DNA of 64,000 nt from the NCBI RefSeq assembly GCF_019749375.1, contig NZ_JACWFE010000001.1, forward strand, positions 124,001 through 188,000, in the 5' to 3' direction. The stretch is from Bacillus sp. S/N-304-OC-R1. GTDB taxonomy: Bacteria > Bacillota > Bacilli > Bacillales > Cytobacillaceae. Made by a program: the position numbers and the translations under genes. Under the pieces are notes generated by a model. It did not search any database. It worked only from the letters and a program-made list of their open reading frames with translations, and was not told where the DNA came from. This document shows, one piece after another, positions 26,675-37,053 of the stretch. Position 1 is the stretch's first letter. The number at the start of each line of letters is the position of its first letter.

Positions 26675-28251
26675 TATTCCCTGCCTCGACCTGGTTTTGG
26701 CCTTTGATTAAAGGGGATTCTTTTCTTATTTGAACCGCTTGTTTCTTTCGGGCGATAGTTATATGCCCATTTAGGCACTCTTATAATGACATCCTTTAAG
26801 TCAGAAATAATTTGCGGGGCAAATGGACTGAAATAAGGAACCCCAAATGACCGAAGATTGACAAGATGAATAGTAATGGCAATAAATCCCCATACAACAC
26901 CATACAATCCAAACATTCCCGCTAAGAGAAGCAAACCAAATCGTAGCATCCGAAATGCAGTTCCGAAATTGTAACGAGGAATCGCAAATGATGCAATTCC
27001 TGTTGTAGCGACTACTATTACCATTGGTGCAGAAACAATGCCTGCCTGAACAGCTGCCTGGCCGATTACGAGAGCACCGACAATGCTTACTGCAGAGCCA
27101 ACTGGTTTTGGCAGCCGAATACCTGCTTCACGAAGTCCTTCAAATACTAGCTCCATAATTAAAGCTTCAATTATTGCTGGAAAAGGAATACCCTCTCGTG
27201 CAGCTGCAACACTTATTAACAAAGAAGTTGGAATAAGTCCAGGATGATACGTTGTAAGTGCTACATATATAGAAGGAAGGAATTGTGAAATATTCAATAA
27301 TGTAAAACGAATAATACGAATAAAGGTTGTATATATAAAACGTTCATAATAATCCTCTGCTGCTTGAAGACTTCCCCAAAATGTCATCGGCACTATAAGA
27401 ACAAAGGGGGTATTATCTACAAAAATGGCTACTTTTCCTTCCAATAAATTAGCGGATACAACATCTGGTCTTTCCGTATTATAGATTTGTGGAAAAGGGG
27501 AAAAAGGAAAGTCCTCAATAAATTCTTCTATAAATTCTGATTCCAATATGCCATCAATTTGGATACGGGTCATTCTTTGCCGAACCTCTTCGATAATTGA
27601 ATCTTGTGCAATTCCCGCTATATAGGCAATAGCTACATCTGTTTTTGAATATTCTCCTAATGAGTACGCCTCAAACTTAAGCTTAGGACTCCTAATTCGT
27701 CTCCGGATAAGAGTTGTATTCGTTCGAATGGTTTCTGTAAATCCATCTCTTGGTCCTCGAATAACTACCTCTGTTTGAGGTTCTTCTATTCCTCGCTTTT
27801 CAAAGCCTTTTAAGTCAGCTATTATTGCATTTAGTTCACCCTCTGTCATTATTCCTACGTTTGCTTTTAATATTCCATCGACTAGCTCACTCATATTCGA
27901 CACTGACTTGATCTGTGTTATGGAGATGAGCTCTTGTTCAAAAACTTGTCCAATAGAATCAATTTGACCCAAACCCTTCGGCAATCCATTGAATAGCAAA
28001 GGTTTTAATACATCTTCTTCAAGGCTTTTTGTATCAATTAAACCATCTATATATGCAAGAAGAAGCTTCTTTTCGTTATTCACTGAAATAACTCGAGTTA
28101 CAAAATCTGAACAGTTTTGAAAAATATCTTCTAGGTTCTTTTTATTAGCTTCTAACTGTGTATCAATATCTTTTGATTTTTGACTTGAAGGCTCTTGGAT
28201 TTTTTCTATTTTAAAATCAAATAATTTTTTCCTTTTGCTAAAATTAACCAA
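26674..28251 (-). CDS. gerKA: Spore germination receptor A subunit (GerA family)
   Basis: 525 residues: a soluble N-terminal domain (to about 270), then a GerA membrane domain with PTSLLISVAAAREGIPFPAI and EGLREAGIRLPKPVGSAVSI, both family signatures, and a basic C-terminal tail. TTG start at 28251 with GGGAGG 9 bases upstream. First gene of the germination operon; sigma-G control is expected for such operons, but I could not identify a convincing promoter. Confidence 0.92.
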   Translation of the reverse strand: MVNFSKRKKLFDFKIEKIQEPSSQKSKDIDTQLEANKKNLEDIFQNCSDFVTRVISVNNEKKLLLAYIDGLIDTKSLEEDVLKPLLFNGLPKGLGQIDSIGQVFEQELISITQIKSVSNMSELVDGILKANVGIMTEGELNAIIADLKGFEKRGIEEPQTEVVIRGPRDGFTETIRTNTTLIRRRIRSPKLKFEAYSLGEYSKTDVAIAYIAGIAQDSIIEEVRQRMTRIQIDGILESEFIEEFIEDFPFSPFPQIYNTERPDVVSANLLEGKVAIFVDNTPFVLIVPMTFWGSLQAAEDYYERFIYTTFIRIIRFTLLNISQFLPSIYVALTTYHPGLIPTSLLISVAAAREGIPFPAIIEALIMELVFEGLREAGIRLPKPVGSAVSIVGALVIGQAAVQAGIVSAPMVIVVATTGIASFAIPRYNFGTAFRMLRFGLLLLAGMFGLYGVVWGFIAITIHLVNLRSFGVPYFSPFAPQIISDLKDVIIRVPKWAYNYRPKETSGSNKKRIPFNQRPKPGRGRE

Positions 28252-28419
28252 ATTTAAGAGCCTCCCTTAACTTTTAAGTATATTTTTCCAATAAATTGTA
28301 GTTATATGCATTTCTTTTCATTAATAAGAATTGATCCTTGTGCTATCAGTCTTTTTGAAAAGAAGGGTATAATACTTTTTGAATGTAAGAAGTAATTAAA
28401 TTTAAGAAAAGGTGTTTAC

Positions 28420-29538
28420 ATGAAAAGAGTCATTGTAATTGGGGCAGGTATATTGGGAACATCTGCTGCTTATCATTTAGCGAAGGCAGGAGCAAAGGTA
28501 ACGATAATTGACCGTCAAGACCTCGGACAGGCAACAGATGCTGCAGCAGGAATAGTATGTCCATGGCTTTCACAGAGAAGAAACAAGGCATGGTATACAC
28601 TTGCAAAAGAAGGAGCTAAATATTATTCAAGCTTAATTAAACAATTAAAAGACGATGGAGAAAAAAATACGGGATATAAAAAAGTCGGAGCAATTAGCAT
28701 TCATACGGAAGAAGAAAAATTAAATAAAATGGAAGAACGAGCCTTTATGCGTAGAGAAGAGGCACCAGAAATTGGAGAAATTAGCCGTTTGTCAAAAGAA
28801 AAAACTAAAGAGCTCTTTCCTCCAATAAACACAGAATTTTCCTCCGTACATATTAGTGGTGCTGCACGTGTCAACGGACGGGCTCTTTGTTTGGCATTGT
28901 TAAATAGTGCAATAAAAAATGGAGCAGACTTCATTCATGGGGATGCCTCGATTGTATATCAAGACCATAAAGTAACCGGGGTTATGGTTGATGGACGTTC
29001 ACTGTCAGCAGATACTGTTATTGTGACTGCGGGTGCTTGGGCAAATGAACTCTTGAAGCCACTGGGGATAAACTTCTTAGTATCACCACAAAAGGCGCAA
29101 ATCGTTCATCTACGCATGCCAGAAGCAGATACAGGTGAATTCCCTGTTATTATGCCCCCAAATAATCAATACATATTGGCTTTTGATGACAATCGAATCG
29201 TAATTGGAGCAACACATGAAGACAATAAAGGGTACGATCTAAGTGTTACAGCAGGCGGTCTTCACGAAATATTTGATAAAGCATTAGCCGTTGCTTCAGA
29301 GCTAAATGACTGTGAATTAATTGAGACACGGGTAGGATTTCGTCCTTTTACACCAGGATTCTTGCCGGTAATCGGACCTTTGCTAGGATATGAAGGAATA
29401 TTGATTGCCAATGGTTTAGGTGCTTCCGGATTGACAGTTGGCCCATTTTTAGGGGGACAACTGGCAAAGCTTGCTCTTGGAAATGAACTGGACATTGACT
29501 TAAATGATTATAATGTGCAGGAAGCAATTGCAAAATAA
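28420..29538 (+). CDS. FAD-dependent oxidoreductase (DAO family)
   Basis: 372 residues. Rossmann motif VIGAGILGTSAAYHLAKAG (about 5-23) followed by acidic IIDR, and C-terminal TRVGFRPFTPGFLPVIGPL of the D-amino-acid oxidase/glycine oxidase superfamily. Substrate is probably an amine or amino acid but cannot be named. Divergent from the germination operon; AAAGGTG ribosome site. Confidence 0.85.
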   Translation: MKRVIVIGAGILGTSAAYHLAKAGAKVTIIDRQDLGQATDAAAGIVCPWLSQRRNKAWYTLAKEGAKYYSSLIKQLKDDGEKNTGYKKVGAISIHTEEEKLNKMEERAFMRREEAPEIGEISRLSKEKTKELFPPINTEFSSVHISGAARVNGRALCLALLNSAIKNGADFIHGDASIVYQDHKVTGVMVDGRSLSADTVIVTAGAWANELLKPLGINFLVSPQKAQIVHLRMPEADTGEFPVIMPPNNQYILAFDDNRIVIGATHEDNKGYDLSVTAGGLHEIFDKALAVASELNDCELIETRVGFRPFTPGFLPVIGPLLGYEGILIANGLGASGLTVGPFLGGQLAKLALGNELDIDLNDYNVQEAIAK

Positions 29539-29650
29539 CTTTTGAATGTAATCAAAAACTTACCAGCATGTTCATTAAAGGGAAAGTAAATAATAGATGG
29601 GGAAAGGGAGAACATCTCTTTCCAAACAACTATTAGAGGAAGTGTTGTAT

Positions 29651-29941
29651 ATGAACAACCAGTTACTTAGGTTGATAAATACAATGAGCAAACAATTATT
29701 TCCGAAAAAGCGAAATAATAATGGCATGATCTGGGCATCAGTTATTGGATTGATTGTAAGTGCTGCAGCCTATTTTGTCCGAAGAAATCCAGGTACGAAT
29801 GGGCCAAACAATAATACTATTCAAAACCTTATGAATAGTTTCACTTCCGCAAAGACTAATAGTCCTATTCCAAATGCAATGATGGCCGAGTTTGCAAAAG
29901 AACTTCTTCCCGAGAATCCCAATAATCAAACTAACAAATAA
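29651..29941 (+). CDS. Small single-pass membrane protein, unknown
   Basis: 96 residues from the ATG at 29651, which has AGAGGAAG upstream. One membrane segment around MIWASVIGLIVSAAAYFVRR (about 26-45) is followed by an Asn/Pro/Thr-rich tail. The longer frame from 29597 has no ribosome site and overlaps a small hairpin (29600-29623). No family recognised. Followed by a strong terminator, which supports a real gene. Confidence 0.6.
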   Translation: MNNQLLRLINTMSKQLFPKKRNNNGMIWASVIGLIVSAAAYFVRRNPGTNGPNNNTIQNLMNSFTSAKTNSPIPNAMMAEFAKELLPENPNNQTNK

Positions 29942-29948
29942 CGAATAA

Positions 29949-29981
29949 AACATGTCTGCTAAAGCAGGCATGTTTTTTTAT
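29949..29981 (+). terminator. Terminator after small membrane protein gene
   Basis: AACATGTCTGC (29949-29959) pairs with GCAGGCATGTT (29964-29974; one G-T), then seven T. Confidence 0.88.
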
Positions 29982-30200
29982 TAAAAGGGGGGTAATTTTT
30001 TTCTACATAGTAAAGAAATTTTTACTACATTCAACATAAAGTCTATTAGATATTATTATTAATTTTACTAATATAAGGGTAAAACAAAGAACTTTCATTA
30101 ACTTTTTTGTTTTCAAACCCCTTAATATAACTAAAATAAATTGGCATAAAATTTGCAATATCATAACTAAGCGATTTCCTTTAAACATGGAGGTTTTAGT

Positions 30201-31796
30201 ATGGCAAGAACAATTTTTACAAACGGACTTATTTATACTTTAGATGAAAATCAGCCTCTTGTACAAACTGTTGTCGTTGAAAACGGCAAAATATTAGATG
30301 CTGGAGCTCATAAAGATATGACCTTGCAGTGGGGAAGGCCAGAATCAAAAATAATAGATTTACAGGGGAATATGGTGACCCCTGGGTTAATCGATAGTCA
30401 TCTTCATTTATCAGGTGTTGCTTTTAATTTTCTAGACTTAGATTTAACAGGAGTAGCATCAAAACACGATATGCTTGAACGGATAAAGGAGAGGGCACAT
30501 ACACTTTCACAAGGGCAGTGGCTTATCGGAATGGGTTGGGATGAGAATCTGTTTGCTGATAAGTCAATTCCTACTATTGAGGAGCTGGATTATGCAGCAC
30601 CTCAATGTCCAATTTTTTTAAAAAGGATTTGTCATCATGCCTTTCTAGTTAATAGCAAAGCCTTAGAGGTATGCGGAATTAATTCGACTTCCACCATTCC
30701 TGAAGGCGGAGAAATTGTACTTGATTCAGTAACGAAAAAGCCAACAGGGTTATTATTAGAAACTGCGTCTGCCCTTGTAACTAAACATATTCCTGATAAA
30801 TCATATGATGAATTAAAGCACGGCTTAAAACAGGCGATGAACTTTGCAATAAAAAAAGGGCTGACGAGTGTTCATACAAATGATCCTGTCTACTTTGGAG
30901 GACTAGAACAAACGTACAAGCTGTATGATGAAATAATTAATAAGCATGGAAAAGGATTAAGATGTAATCTCCTTATTGATTTTCCATATCTTCAAGCATT
31001 AAAGAATTTAGGAATGACTGCGGGATATGGGAATGAAAAATTACAAATAGGCGCAATAAAGATTTTTGCAGACGGCGCCTTTGGAAGAAGAACCGCTCTT
31101 CTTTCCGAACCATATTCCGATGCGCCACAGCATTATGGTGAAGCCATGCACAATTATGAAAATCTTTATTCAATCATTAAAGATGCAAGGGACTATAGTA
31201 TGCCGATAGCTGTCCATACGATTGGTGATAAAGCTTTGGAAAATGTATTAAATGTGCTTGATCAGATGCCTAGTGTACAATATCGTGATCGCCTTATCCA
31301 TACATCGCTTGTCAGAATGGATTTAATCCCTCGCTTAGCTCATCAAAGCAGAATTGCTGATATTCAGCCAAGATTTATTGTTGGCGACTATCCTTGGGTT
31401 AAGGACAGTATTGGGGAGGAACGAGAGAAATTCTTATACGCATGGAAAACGCTTATTCAAGCAGGAGTTCATTGTGCAGGAGGTTCAGATGCTCCCGTAG
31501 AGCCTGTTGATCCTCTATTAGGCATTCACTCAGTTATTACCAGACGTTCTCCATTGGAAAATCATCGCGGGTGGAATGAACATGAAAAACTATCGATGGA
31601 AGAAGCTGTTAGACTGTTTACGATTGGCGGGGCGTATGCCACAAACGAAGAACATAAAAAAGGAACAATTTCTCGTGGAAAGCTGGCTGATATGACGGTC
31701 TATTCAAAAAATCTTTTTTCAATGAGTAATCCCGATGAACTATTAGAGACAAATATAGAGATGACCATTATTGGAGGAGAAATGATAGAGCATTAA
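30201..31796 (+). CDS. YtcJ-like amidohydrolase (amidohydrolase 3 family)
   Basis: 531 residues. Metal motif DSHLHLSG (about 62-69) after the TIM-barrel entry strand GNMVTPGLI, lysine/glutamate region IKIFADGAFGRR (about 287-298), VHTIGDKAL and GGSDAPVEPVDPL near the C-terminus. These are the marks of the YtcJ/NfdA group of N-substituted formamide or related amidases, substrate unknown. GGAGG ribosome site; no operon partners. Independent of the purine amidohydrolases further on. Confidence 0.88.
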   Translation: MARTIFTNGLIYTLDENQPLVQTVVVENGKILDAGAHKDMTLQWGRPESKIIDLQGNMVTPGLIDSHLHLSGVAFNFLDLDLTGVASKHDMLERIKERAHTLSQGQWLIGMGWDENLFADKSIPTIEELDYAAPQCPIFLKRICHHAFLVNSKALEVCGINSTSTIPEGGEIVLDSVTKKPTGLLLETASALVTKHIPDKSYDELKHGLKQAMNFAIKKGLTSVHTNDPVYFGGLEQTYKLYDEIINKHGKGLRCNLLIDFPYLQALKNLGMTAGYGNEKLQIGAIKIFADGAFGRRTALLSEPYSDAPQHYGEAMHNYENLYSIIKDARDYSMPIAVHTIGDKALENVLNVLDQMPSVQYRDRLIHTSLVRMDLIPRLAHQSRIADIQPRFIVGDYPWVKDSIGEEREKFLYAWKTLIQAGVHCAGGSDAPVEPVDPLLGIHSVITRRSPLENHRGWNEHEKLSMEEAVRLFTIGGAYATNEEHKKGTISRGKLADMTVYSKNLFSMSNPDELLETNIEMTIIGGEMIEH

Positions 31797-31826
31797 AAAA
31801 CATTTTAGATAGGATAATTTCACCAG

Positions 31827-31856
31827 AACCTTGTTTTATACAAGGTTTTTTTTGCT
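31827..31856 (+). terminator. Terminator of YtcJ-like gene
   Basis: AACCTTG and CAAGGTT flank a 7-base loop, followed by eight T. Confidence 0.85.
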
Positions 31857-32069
31857 AAATTATGAAGCCAACATTTCTGCAAAGGCAGATAAGCAATTTT
31901 AATATCATATTTTCATATATATATAATTAGGCATTTAGCTTTACCGAAGATAGAAAATCAGAACTACTTTTTAGGATAGTTTAACGACAATGAGCAAAGC
32001 TTGGGAGATCTTCATATAGATAGGAGGTAATGACATTTTTCCGCCAAAAAGCAGAGGGGGGAAAGGAAC

Positions 32070-32195
32070 ATGAAAAGATGTATAAATGGACATTATTACG
32101 ATGATGCAAAACATGGATTATGTCCTCATTGCGGTGTAAAAATTGATTTAAATCTTGGCATGACACAGCCAATCAGGCAGCCTGGGAAAAATTAA
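32070..32195 (+). CDS. Tiny zinc-ribbon-like peptide (41 residues)
   Basis: Starts MKRCINGHYYDDAKHGLCPH, with CxNGHYYD followed by CPHCG, a four-ligand (Cys/His) zinc-ribbon pattern often found at the N-terminus of FHA-domain or ribbon-helix proteins, here standing alone. The GGGGGGAAAGGAAC ribosome site precedes the ATG. A bidirectional terminator follows directly. The function of free-standing copies is unknown; the match is to a pattern only. Confidence 0.65.
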   Translation: MKRCINGHYYDDAKHGLCPHCGVKIDLNLGMTQPIRQPGKN

Positions 32196-32209
32196 TTAGA
32201 ATAGTAATT

Positions 32210-32266
32210 AAAAGGGGCTTCTTAATATTGCAAAAAAATACGAATAGTGCAGCCCCTTTTTGTTTT
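32210..32266. terminator. Hairpin between zinc-ribbon gene and sspH
   Basis: AAAAGGGGCT (32210-32219) pairs perfectly with AGCCCCTTTT (32251-32260), T-rich after. The loop is unusually long (31 bases). It likely serves the converging small genes on both strands. Confidence 0.7.
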
Positions 32267-32275
32267 TAATACAAA

Positions 32276-32452
32276 TTAATGCTCCTCTAATTGTGTTAAT
32301 GCCACATCTTGTTCATTTTCGGGCTGATCAAGAGGATAAACTCTTGCTGTATCATTTTCATTTACATTTTGGATATAAACTTGTTTGCCGTTATAAGTAA
32401 CATTCATCATCTCTGGAGATTCTGATATTTGTTTCGCGCGCTGCTTGTCCAT
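32276..32452 (-). CDS. sspH: Small acid-soluble spore protein H
   Basis: A 58-residue frame reading MDKQRAKQISESPEMMNVTY at its N-terminus, with GKQVYIQNVNENDTARVYPL in the middle and a QLEEH end. This follows the SspH pattern (M..QRAKEL, V.IQ.VDE.....ARIY..., ending SLEE) of proteins packed in the forespore core. GGGAGG lies 7 bases before the ATG. Expression would be forespore-specific; I did not identify a sigma-G site with certainty. Confidence 0.88.
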   Translation of the reverse strand: MDKQRAKQISESPEMMNVTYNGKQVYIQNVNENDTARVYPLDQPENEQDVALTQLEEH

Positions 32453-32532
32453 TTTTTTGCCTCCCAGTTTTTTGATTAAGTTTAATGTTACCTTTTAAAT
32501 TAATATATATTCGGTTGGAGGTAAGATATAAG

Positions 32533-32997
32533 ATGAGCCATTTTGATCCCTCTAAACTACAGACTAAATTCATCTCACCAGCTTCAGCACTAAAGCCTAT
32601 ATTAGGTAGAAAATATACTCTAACACATTCAGATGAGAGCGGGGAATTATACTTAAGTATTGGCACGCAATACGATAACAATAGTATTAACTTAAAAAAA
32701 CGTGATGAGGTGATAGCTGAATGGACACTTGTAGAGGGAAGGATCACCTTGATTGGAACTGTTTACGTAACTGGCGGGGAATTTGATGAAGAAATCGCAA
32801 ATAGAAGATTCGTGATTTTTCAAAAAGAATTACCACTCGCATTAAAGGCAATATTTTTCGGAGATCGTTTACTATTTTCCTACTATCCTTACCTTCTTCA
32901 TGCCCCTATTTATATTCAGTTCCAATCGGTGTTACCGCGGTATCATCAAATGATAAATTATGGCACTCCAACGCAGTATTTAAATATACGATATTAA
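32533..32997 (+). CDS. Staygreen-family protein, copy 1
   Basis: 154 residues from the ATG at 32533 (GGAGG 11 bases upstream). Family blocks: GRKYTLTHSDESGELYLSIG (about 22-41), RDEVIAEW, FQKELPLALKAIFFGDRLLF, PIYIQFQS and a final YGTPTQYLN. Plant Staygreen proteins remove magnesium from chlorophyll, and some bacterial homologs have shown dechelatase activity on test substrates. The natural role in non-photosynthetic bacilli is not known. A second copy on the other strand lies 2.6 kb away. Confidence 0.82.
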   Translation: MSHFDPSKLQTKFISPASALKPILGRKYTLTHSDESGELYLSIGTQYDNNSINLKKRDEVIAEWTLVEGRITLIGTVYVTGGEFDEEIANRRFVIFQKELPLALKAIFFGDRLLFSYYPYLLHAPIYIQFQSVLPRYHQMINYGTPTQYLNIRY

Positions 32998-33081
32998 ATT
33001 AATTATACCGGACTAATATTATGTAAAATAAGTTAGTTGAGTCTTAATCAAATTTCGACTGCCTCATTTGATTGATAATAA

Positions 33082-33111
33082 AGCACCGCATTTCTTAAAG
33101 GAAGCGGTGCT
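33082..33111. terminator. Hairpin between converging Staygreen and integrase genes
   Basis: AGCACCGC (33082-33089) pairs perfectly with GCGGTGCT (33104-33111), partly T-rich flanks on both sides. Confidence 0.6.
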
Positions 33112-33170
33112 CATTAAATTACGGCATTTAATTGTAACGTTTTATCATCAATTAAATACTTTCATTTTAT

Positions 33171-34265
33171 TTAAATGAACATAAGTATTATCTGATTCAC
33201 ACGTTCTAAATAAATATTAGTGGTAGAAATATCTGCATGACCAGCCCAATCTTTGACAACCGCAAGCGGTACATCTTGTTCAAGCAGCATTGTAACAAAC
33301 GTATGCCTGAACCAATGTGGAGAAACTTTTGAGTTTCTTCCAGCTAAAGAAACAGCTTCCTTCACCATTTTATAGAGGCTGGCATAAGTCAGCCTTTTTT
33401 TATGTTCGAATGGTCCTTTCTTATTATATAGAGAGAAGAAGAGAGGACTGATATCTTCTGGATTTATTTCTACTGACTCTCCAAGGCTTTGACGATAATC
33501 TAATATCACCTCAATGGTTTCTTCTTTAATAGGGATGGTTCTCGCTTTGTTTCCTTTACCAATCACATCGGCAAAAAGATAGCCTTGTCGATTATACCGA
33601 AAACTTCCCCAATTTAAACTTAATAACTCACTCGCGCGAAGACCAGTAGTATAGAGAAGGTAACCAATCAATAAATTTCGCTTTTGCAGCTGTTCGCGAT
33701 TTCTATTTGCTTTCACAATTTTCGGGAAGAAGGAAATCAGATATTCTGCATCTTTCTGATTTAACTCTCTGACTTGGACACGAGTTTGCCCTGTTTCTTG
33801 CCGAGTTTTATCTATTATATAATGACCTTTTTTAGATGTTGGCTTAGTGATCCAAGTAGAAAGATGAGCCTTATAAAATTGTGTTTCATATCCAAAGTCT
33901 AATAGTCTTCGAAAAAACTCTAGTTTCCGAATAGCGGATTTAGGAGCATACTTTTCTGTTATATATTTATTGTATGCTTTTACTTCTGGGAAGCCGATAT
34001 CCCGAAAAGAGAGAGAATGCTCTGTTAAAAAGAGGAGCAGCGTCTTGGCATCCGAACGATACGCTCTAATCGTGTGAGAGGAAAGCTGTTTATCTAAAGA
34101 GAAAATTTTTTCTAAAAAAAACATTTCCAAAAATTCCTGCTCAGAACTTTCTGAGAGAGTAAGATTTCTATTTTCATCAAGCAAGTTCCGATGTGCTAAT
34201 TCATTTTTCAGCTTCATTAAATATTGTTCACTCGTTAATTGATCAAAAAGGATTAAATCATTCAT
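33171..34265 (-). CDS. Tyrosine recombinase / phage-type integrase
   Basis: 364 residues with an N-terminal SAM-like core-binding domain (about 60-150) and a catalytic domain. All catalytic residues are visible: Arg in TTGLRASELLSLNW, Lys in GKGNKARTIPI, His-x-x-Arg in SPHWFRHTFVTMLLE, His in DWAGHADISTT and Tyr in NIYLERV. ATG at 34265 has GGAGA 6 bases upstream. No excisionase or phage genes are near; it lies between two Staygreen genes and beside about 1 kb of non-coding DNA. It may be a remnant of a small integrated element or a house-keeping Xer-like paralog. Confidence 0.88.
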   Translation of the reverse strand: MNDLILFDQLTSEQYLMKLKNELAHRNLLDENRNLTLSESSEQEFLEMFFLEKIFSLDKQLSSHTIRAYRSDAKTLLLFLTEHSLSFRDIGFPEVKAYNKYITEKYAPKSAIRKLEFFRRLLDFGYETQFYKAHLSTWITKPTSKKGHYIIDKTRQETGQTRVQVRELNQKDAEYLISFFPKIVKANRNREQLQKRNLLIGYLLYTTGLRASELLSLNWGSFRYNRQGYLFADVIGKGNKARTIPIKEETIEVILDYRQSLGESVEINPEDISPLFFSLYNKKGPFEHKKRLTYASLYKMVKEAVSLAGRNSKVSPHWFRHTFVTMLLEQDVPLAVVKDWAGHADISTTNIYLERVNQIILMFI

Positions 34266-35304
<1,039 letters not shown>

Positions 35305-35338
35305 AAAAACAGACACTGATCAACTGTGTCTGTTTTCA
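35305..35338. terminator. Terminator of the small 43-residue gene
   Basis: AAAACAGACAC and GTGTCTGTTTT form a perfect stem (35306-35336) beginning about 7 bases past the stop of the minus-strand small gene, with an A-run on + that becomes the T-run on -. Confidence 0.8.
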
Positions 35339-35342
35339 ATTT

Positions 35343-35474
35343 TCATTCACTATTTTGTGTACTGTTAAAAAAATCTGCATTTTCATTTCTTTTCCCTTGC
35401 TGCTTTTTTGTTTTTCCCATTTTTCCATCTGATTCATAACTCATCCTTATAGAATCTTTATTTTTATTTTCCAC
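35343..35474 (-). CDS. Small hydrophilic protein (43 residues), possible spore protein
   Basis: GTG start at 35474 with GGGGTG 7 bases upstream and an intrinsic terminator just after the stop, both supporting a real gene. The product is very polar and Lys/Asn/Gln/Gly-rich (for example GKMGKTKKQQGKRNENADF), with no hydrophobic core. It resembles minor SASP-type peptides in composition only; I do not recognise a family. Confidence 0.55.
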   Translation of the reverse strand: MENKNKDSIRMSYESDGKMGKTKKQQGKRNENADFFNSTQNSE

Positions 35475-35542
35475 TGAGGATCACCCCTTTCCATGTTTAT
35501 AGTGTGTATTTATTAGGCTTTTATGCCATTTTCGGATTTTGA

Positions 35543-35571
35543 CCAAAAAAAATACAGGAGAAGATCCTGTC
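35543..35571 (-). terminator. Terminator of Staygreen copy 2
   Basis: On the minus strand GACAGGA and TCCTGT(A) form a short stem around TCTTC, followed by eight T. Confidence 0.8.
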
Positions 35572-35598
35572 ATTTTTGTGAGGAGATATTAAAAATAC

Positions 35599-36078
35599 TT
35601 ATGTCTCAATGGGCTGTATTACAGCATTTAAATACTGGCGGGGAGTTCCATAATAAATCATCTTATTGAAATCTTCATAATTTGAATCAAAGTGAATGTA
35701 GATTGGTGAATCTAACAGCCAAGGATAATTTGAGTAGAATACTCGATCACCATAAACAATGGCTGATAATGCTTGTTCTACTTCTCGTTGAAAAATCATA
35801 AAACGTATTTTGGCATATTGCTTATCAAACTCCTGATCACTTACAAAGACCTTTCCGCTTAAAACATATTGACCCATTTGCGGAACCCATTCTGCAAAAA
35901 CTTCATCACGAAATTTTCGGTTTGCGTCATTCGAATGATAATGATAACCAATAGTTAAAAACCATTCACCTGAAGTATTGGATTGAAGCAACGTATATTT
36001 TCTCCCATCTACTGGCCTAAATTCAGTTGTTGGCGGTAAATAAGATACCGATAATTGGTCTACATCCAATTTATTCAC
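35599..36078 (-). CDS. Staygreen-family protein, copy 2
   Basis: 159 residues from a GTG at 36078 with AGGAAGGGGG about 8 bases upstream. Shared blocks with the first copy: DGRKYTLLQSNTSGEWFLTIG, FRDEVFAEWVPQMG, FQREVEQALSAIVYGDRVFY, PIYIHFDS and a final YGTPRQYLN. The two are clearly paralogous but diverged, roughly 40 percent by eye. Role unknown in this host. Confidence 0.82.
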   Translation of the reverse strand: MNKLDVDQLSVSYLPPTTEFRPVDGRKYTLLQSNTSGEWFLTIGYHYHSNDANRKFRDEVFAEWVPQMGQYVLSGKVFVSDQEFDKQYAKIRFMIFQREVEQALSAIVYGDRVFYSNYPWLLDSPIYIHFDSNYEDFNKMIYYGTPRQYLNAVIQPIET

Positions 36079-36165
36079 GATAAGTGCCCCCTTCCTAAAA
36101 GTTAGGATTTTCACTTACCTCATTTTATGTCCCTTTCAAAAAAACGTGACAATTGCCTAATTCCT

Positions 36166-36936
36166 CTATTTTTTTATACGAGGATTGTTCTCCATCACTC
36201 TCGTCTTCTTTAAAATCCATTTCCCATTTTCATACAGCCAATTGGATTCGATAATAGCTATCCTATCTGCATGGTAAGCACCACTGACAGCTTGAGTTCC
36301 TCTTAACCCGTATTGATTATCCATTAGAATAGGCTTTAAAGTTGAAAAGCTATCAACCATTAGCTCGGTTGGCTCACTAAGCTTCCCTTTTTGATATAAG
36401 CCAGTCTTTTCATAGTCATCAGCACGGTTACTTAAATCGAAAGTATAGGATTCCCCAGTATCTTGTATGGTTATCGATGCCTTATAGCCGTCTAAAAATT
36501 GACTGTTAATAACAAGCGGATCAGGGACTGATAAATCTTCCAAACTTAAATTTTTCAACGTATATAAGTAATGATTTGTAATGCCTCCGCTTCCACCTGT
36601 ATCCACTGTTATAAAAATATCCTTTATTCCATCATGATTTAAATCAACAAAATTTACCCTCGGGTTAAATCCGCTATCTACATCAATTTTTATTGTTTTT
36701 TTATTCAAGGTTTGAATCTCTACAAATATTTCCTTTAAAAATTCAGTGCCTTCCTCATATGGCAGCCCTTTAATGACAATTAGATCTTTTTTTCCATCTC
36801 CTGTAACATCGGCTTTTTCTTTTGAAATCGTCATTATTTTATTTTGATTTTCTCCGGCATTCGCAGCGGTAATTGCTGATAATGTTAGAAAGAAAAACGC
36901 TGCGAGAGCAAATAATACTTCTTTTCTCATGGACAT
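36166..36936 (-). CDS. Secreted protein with FG-GAP/Ca-binding-like repeats
   Basis: 256 residues with a signal peptide (MSMRKEVLFALAAFFFLTLS, cleavage probably after ANA about residue 26). Two acidic turns, DVTGDGKKDLIV (about 43-54) and DLNHDGIKDIFI (about 96-107), match VCBS/FG-GAP or dockerin-like calcium loops. No enzymatic motif. Of three early ATGs the one at 36936 has the best spacing to AAGGAGG. Probably extracellular or spore-surface; function unknown. Confidence 0.72.
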   Translation of the reverse strand: MSMRKEVLFALAAFFFLTLSAITAANAGENQNKIMTISKEKADVTGDGKKDLIVIKGLPYEEGTEFLKEIFVEIQTLNKKTIKIDVDSGFNPRVNFVDLNHDGIKDIFITVDTGGSGGITNHYLYTLKNLSLEDLSVPDPLVINSQFLDGYKASITIQDTGESYTFDLSNRADDYEKTGLYQKGKLSEPTELMVDSFSTLKPILMDNQYGLRGTQAVSGAYHADRIAIIESNWLYENGKWILKKTRVMENNPRIKK

Positions 36937-37011
36937 TTCCATCCTCCTTGGACATATCTCAGCTTATTTTGTCCAATAATGGAAATTTAATGTATTTATT
37001 TTTAATTTATG

Positions 37012-37042
37012 AAAAAAACCCTTATCCAGTTAGGACAAGGGT
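37012..37042 (-). terminator. Terminator of the AGCS symporter gene
   Basis: On minus, ACCCTTGTCC pairs with GGATAAGGGT (one G-T) around TAACT, then seven T. Confidence 0.88.
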
Positions 37043-37053
37043 ATAAAAATGAT

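Noticed and set aside
28252-28340. Sigma-G promoter for the germination operon
   Set aside because: I could not find -35 and -10 elements with acceptable match and spacing on the minus strand.
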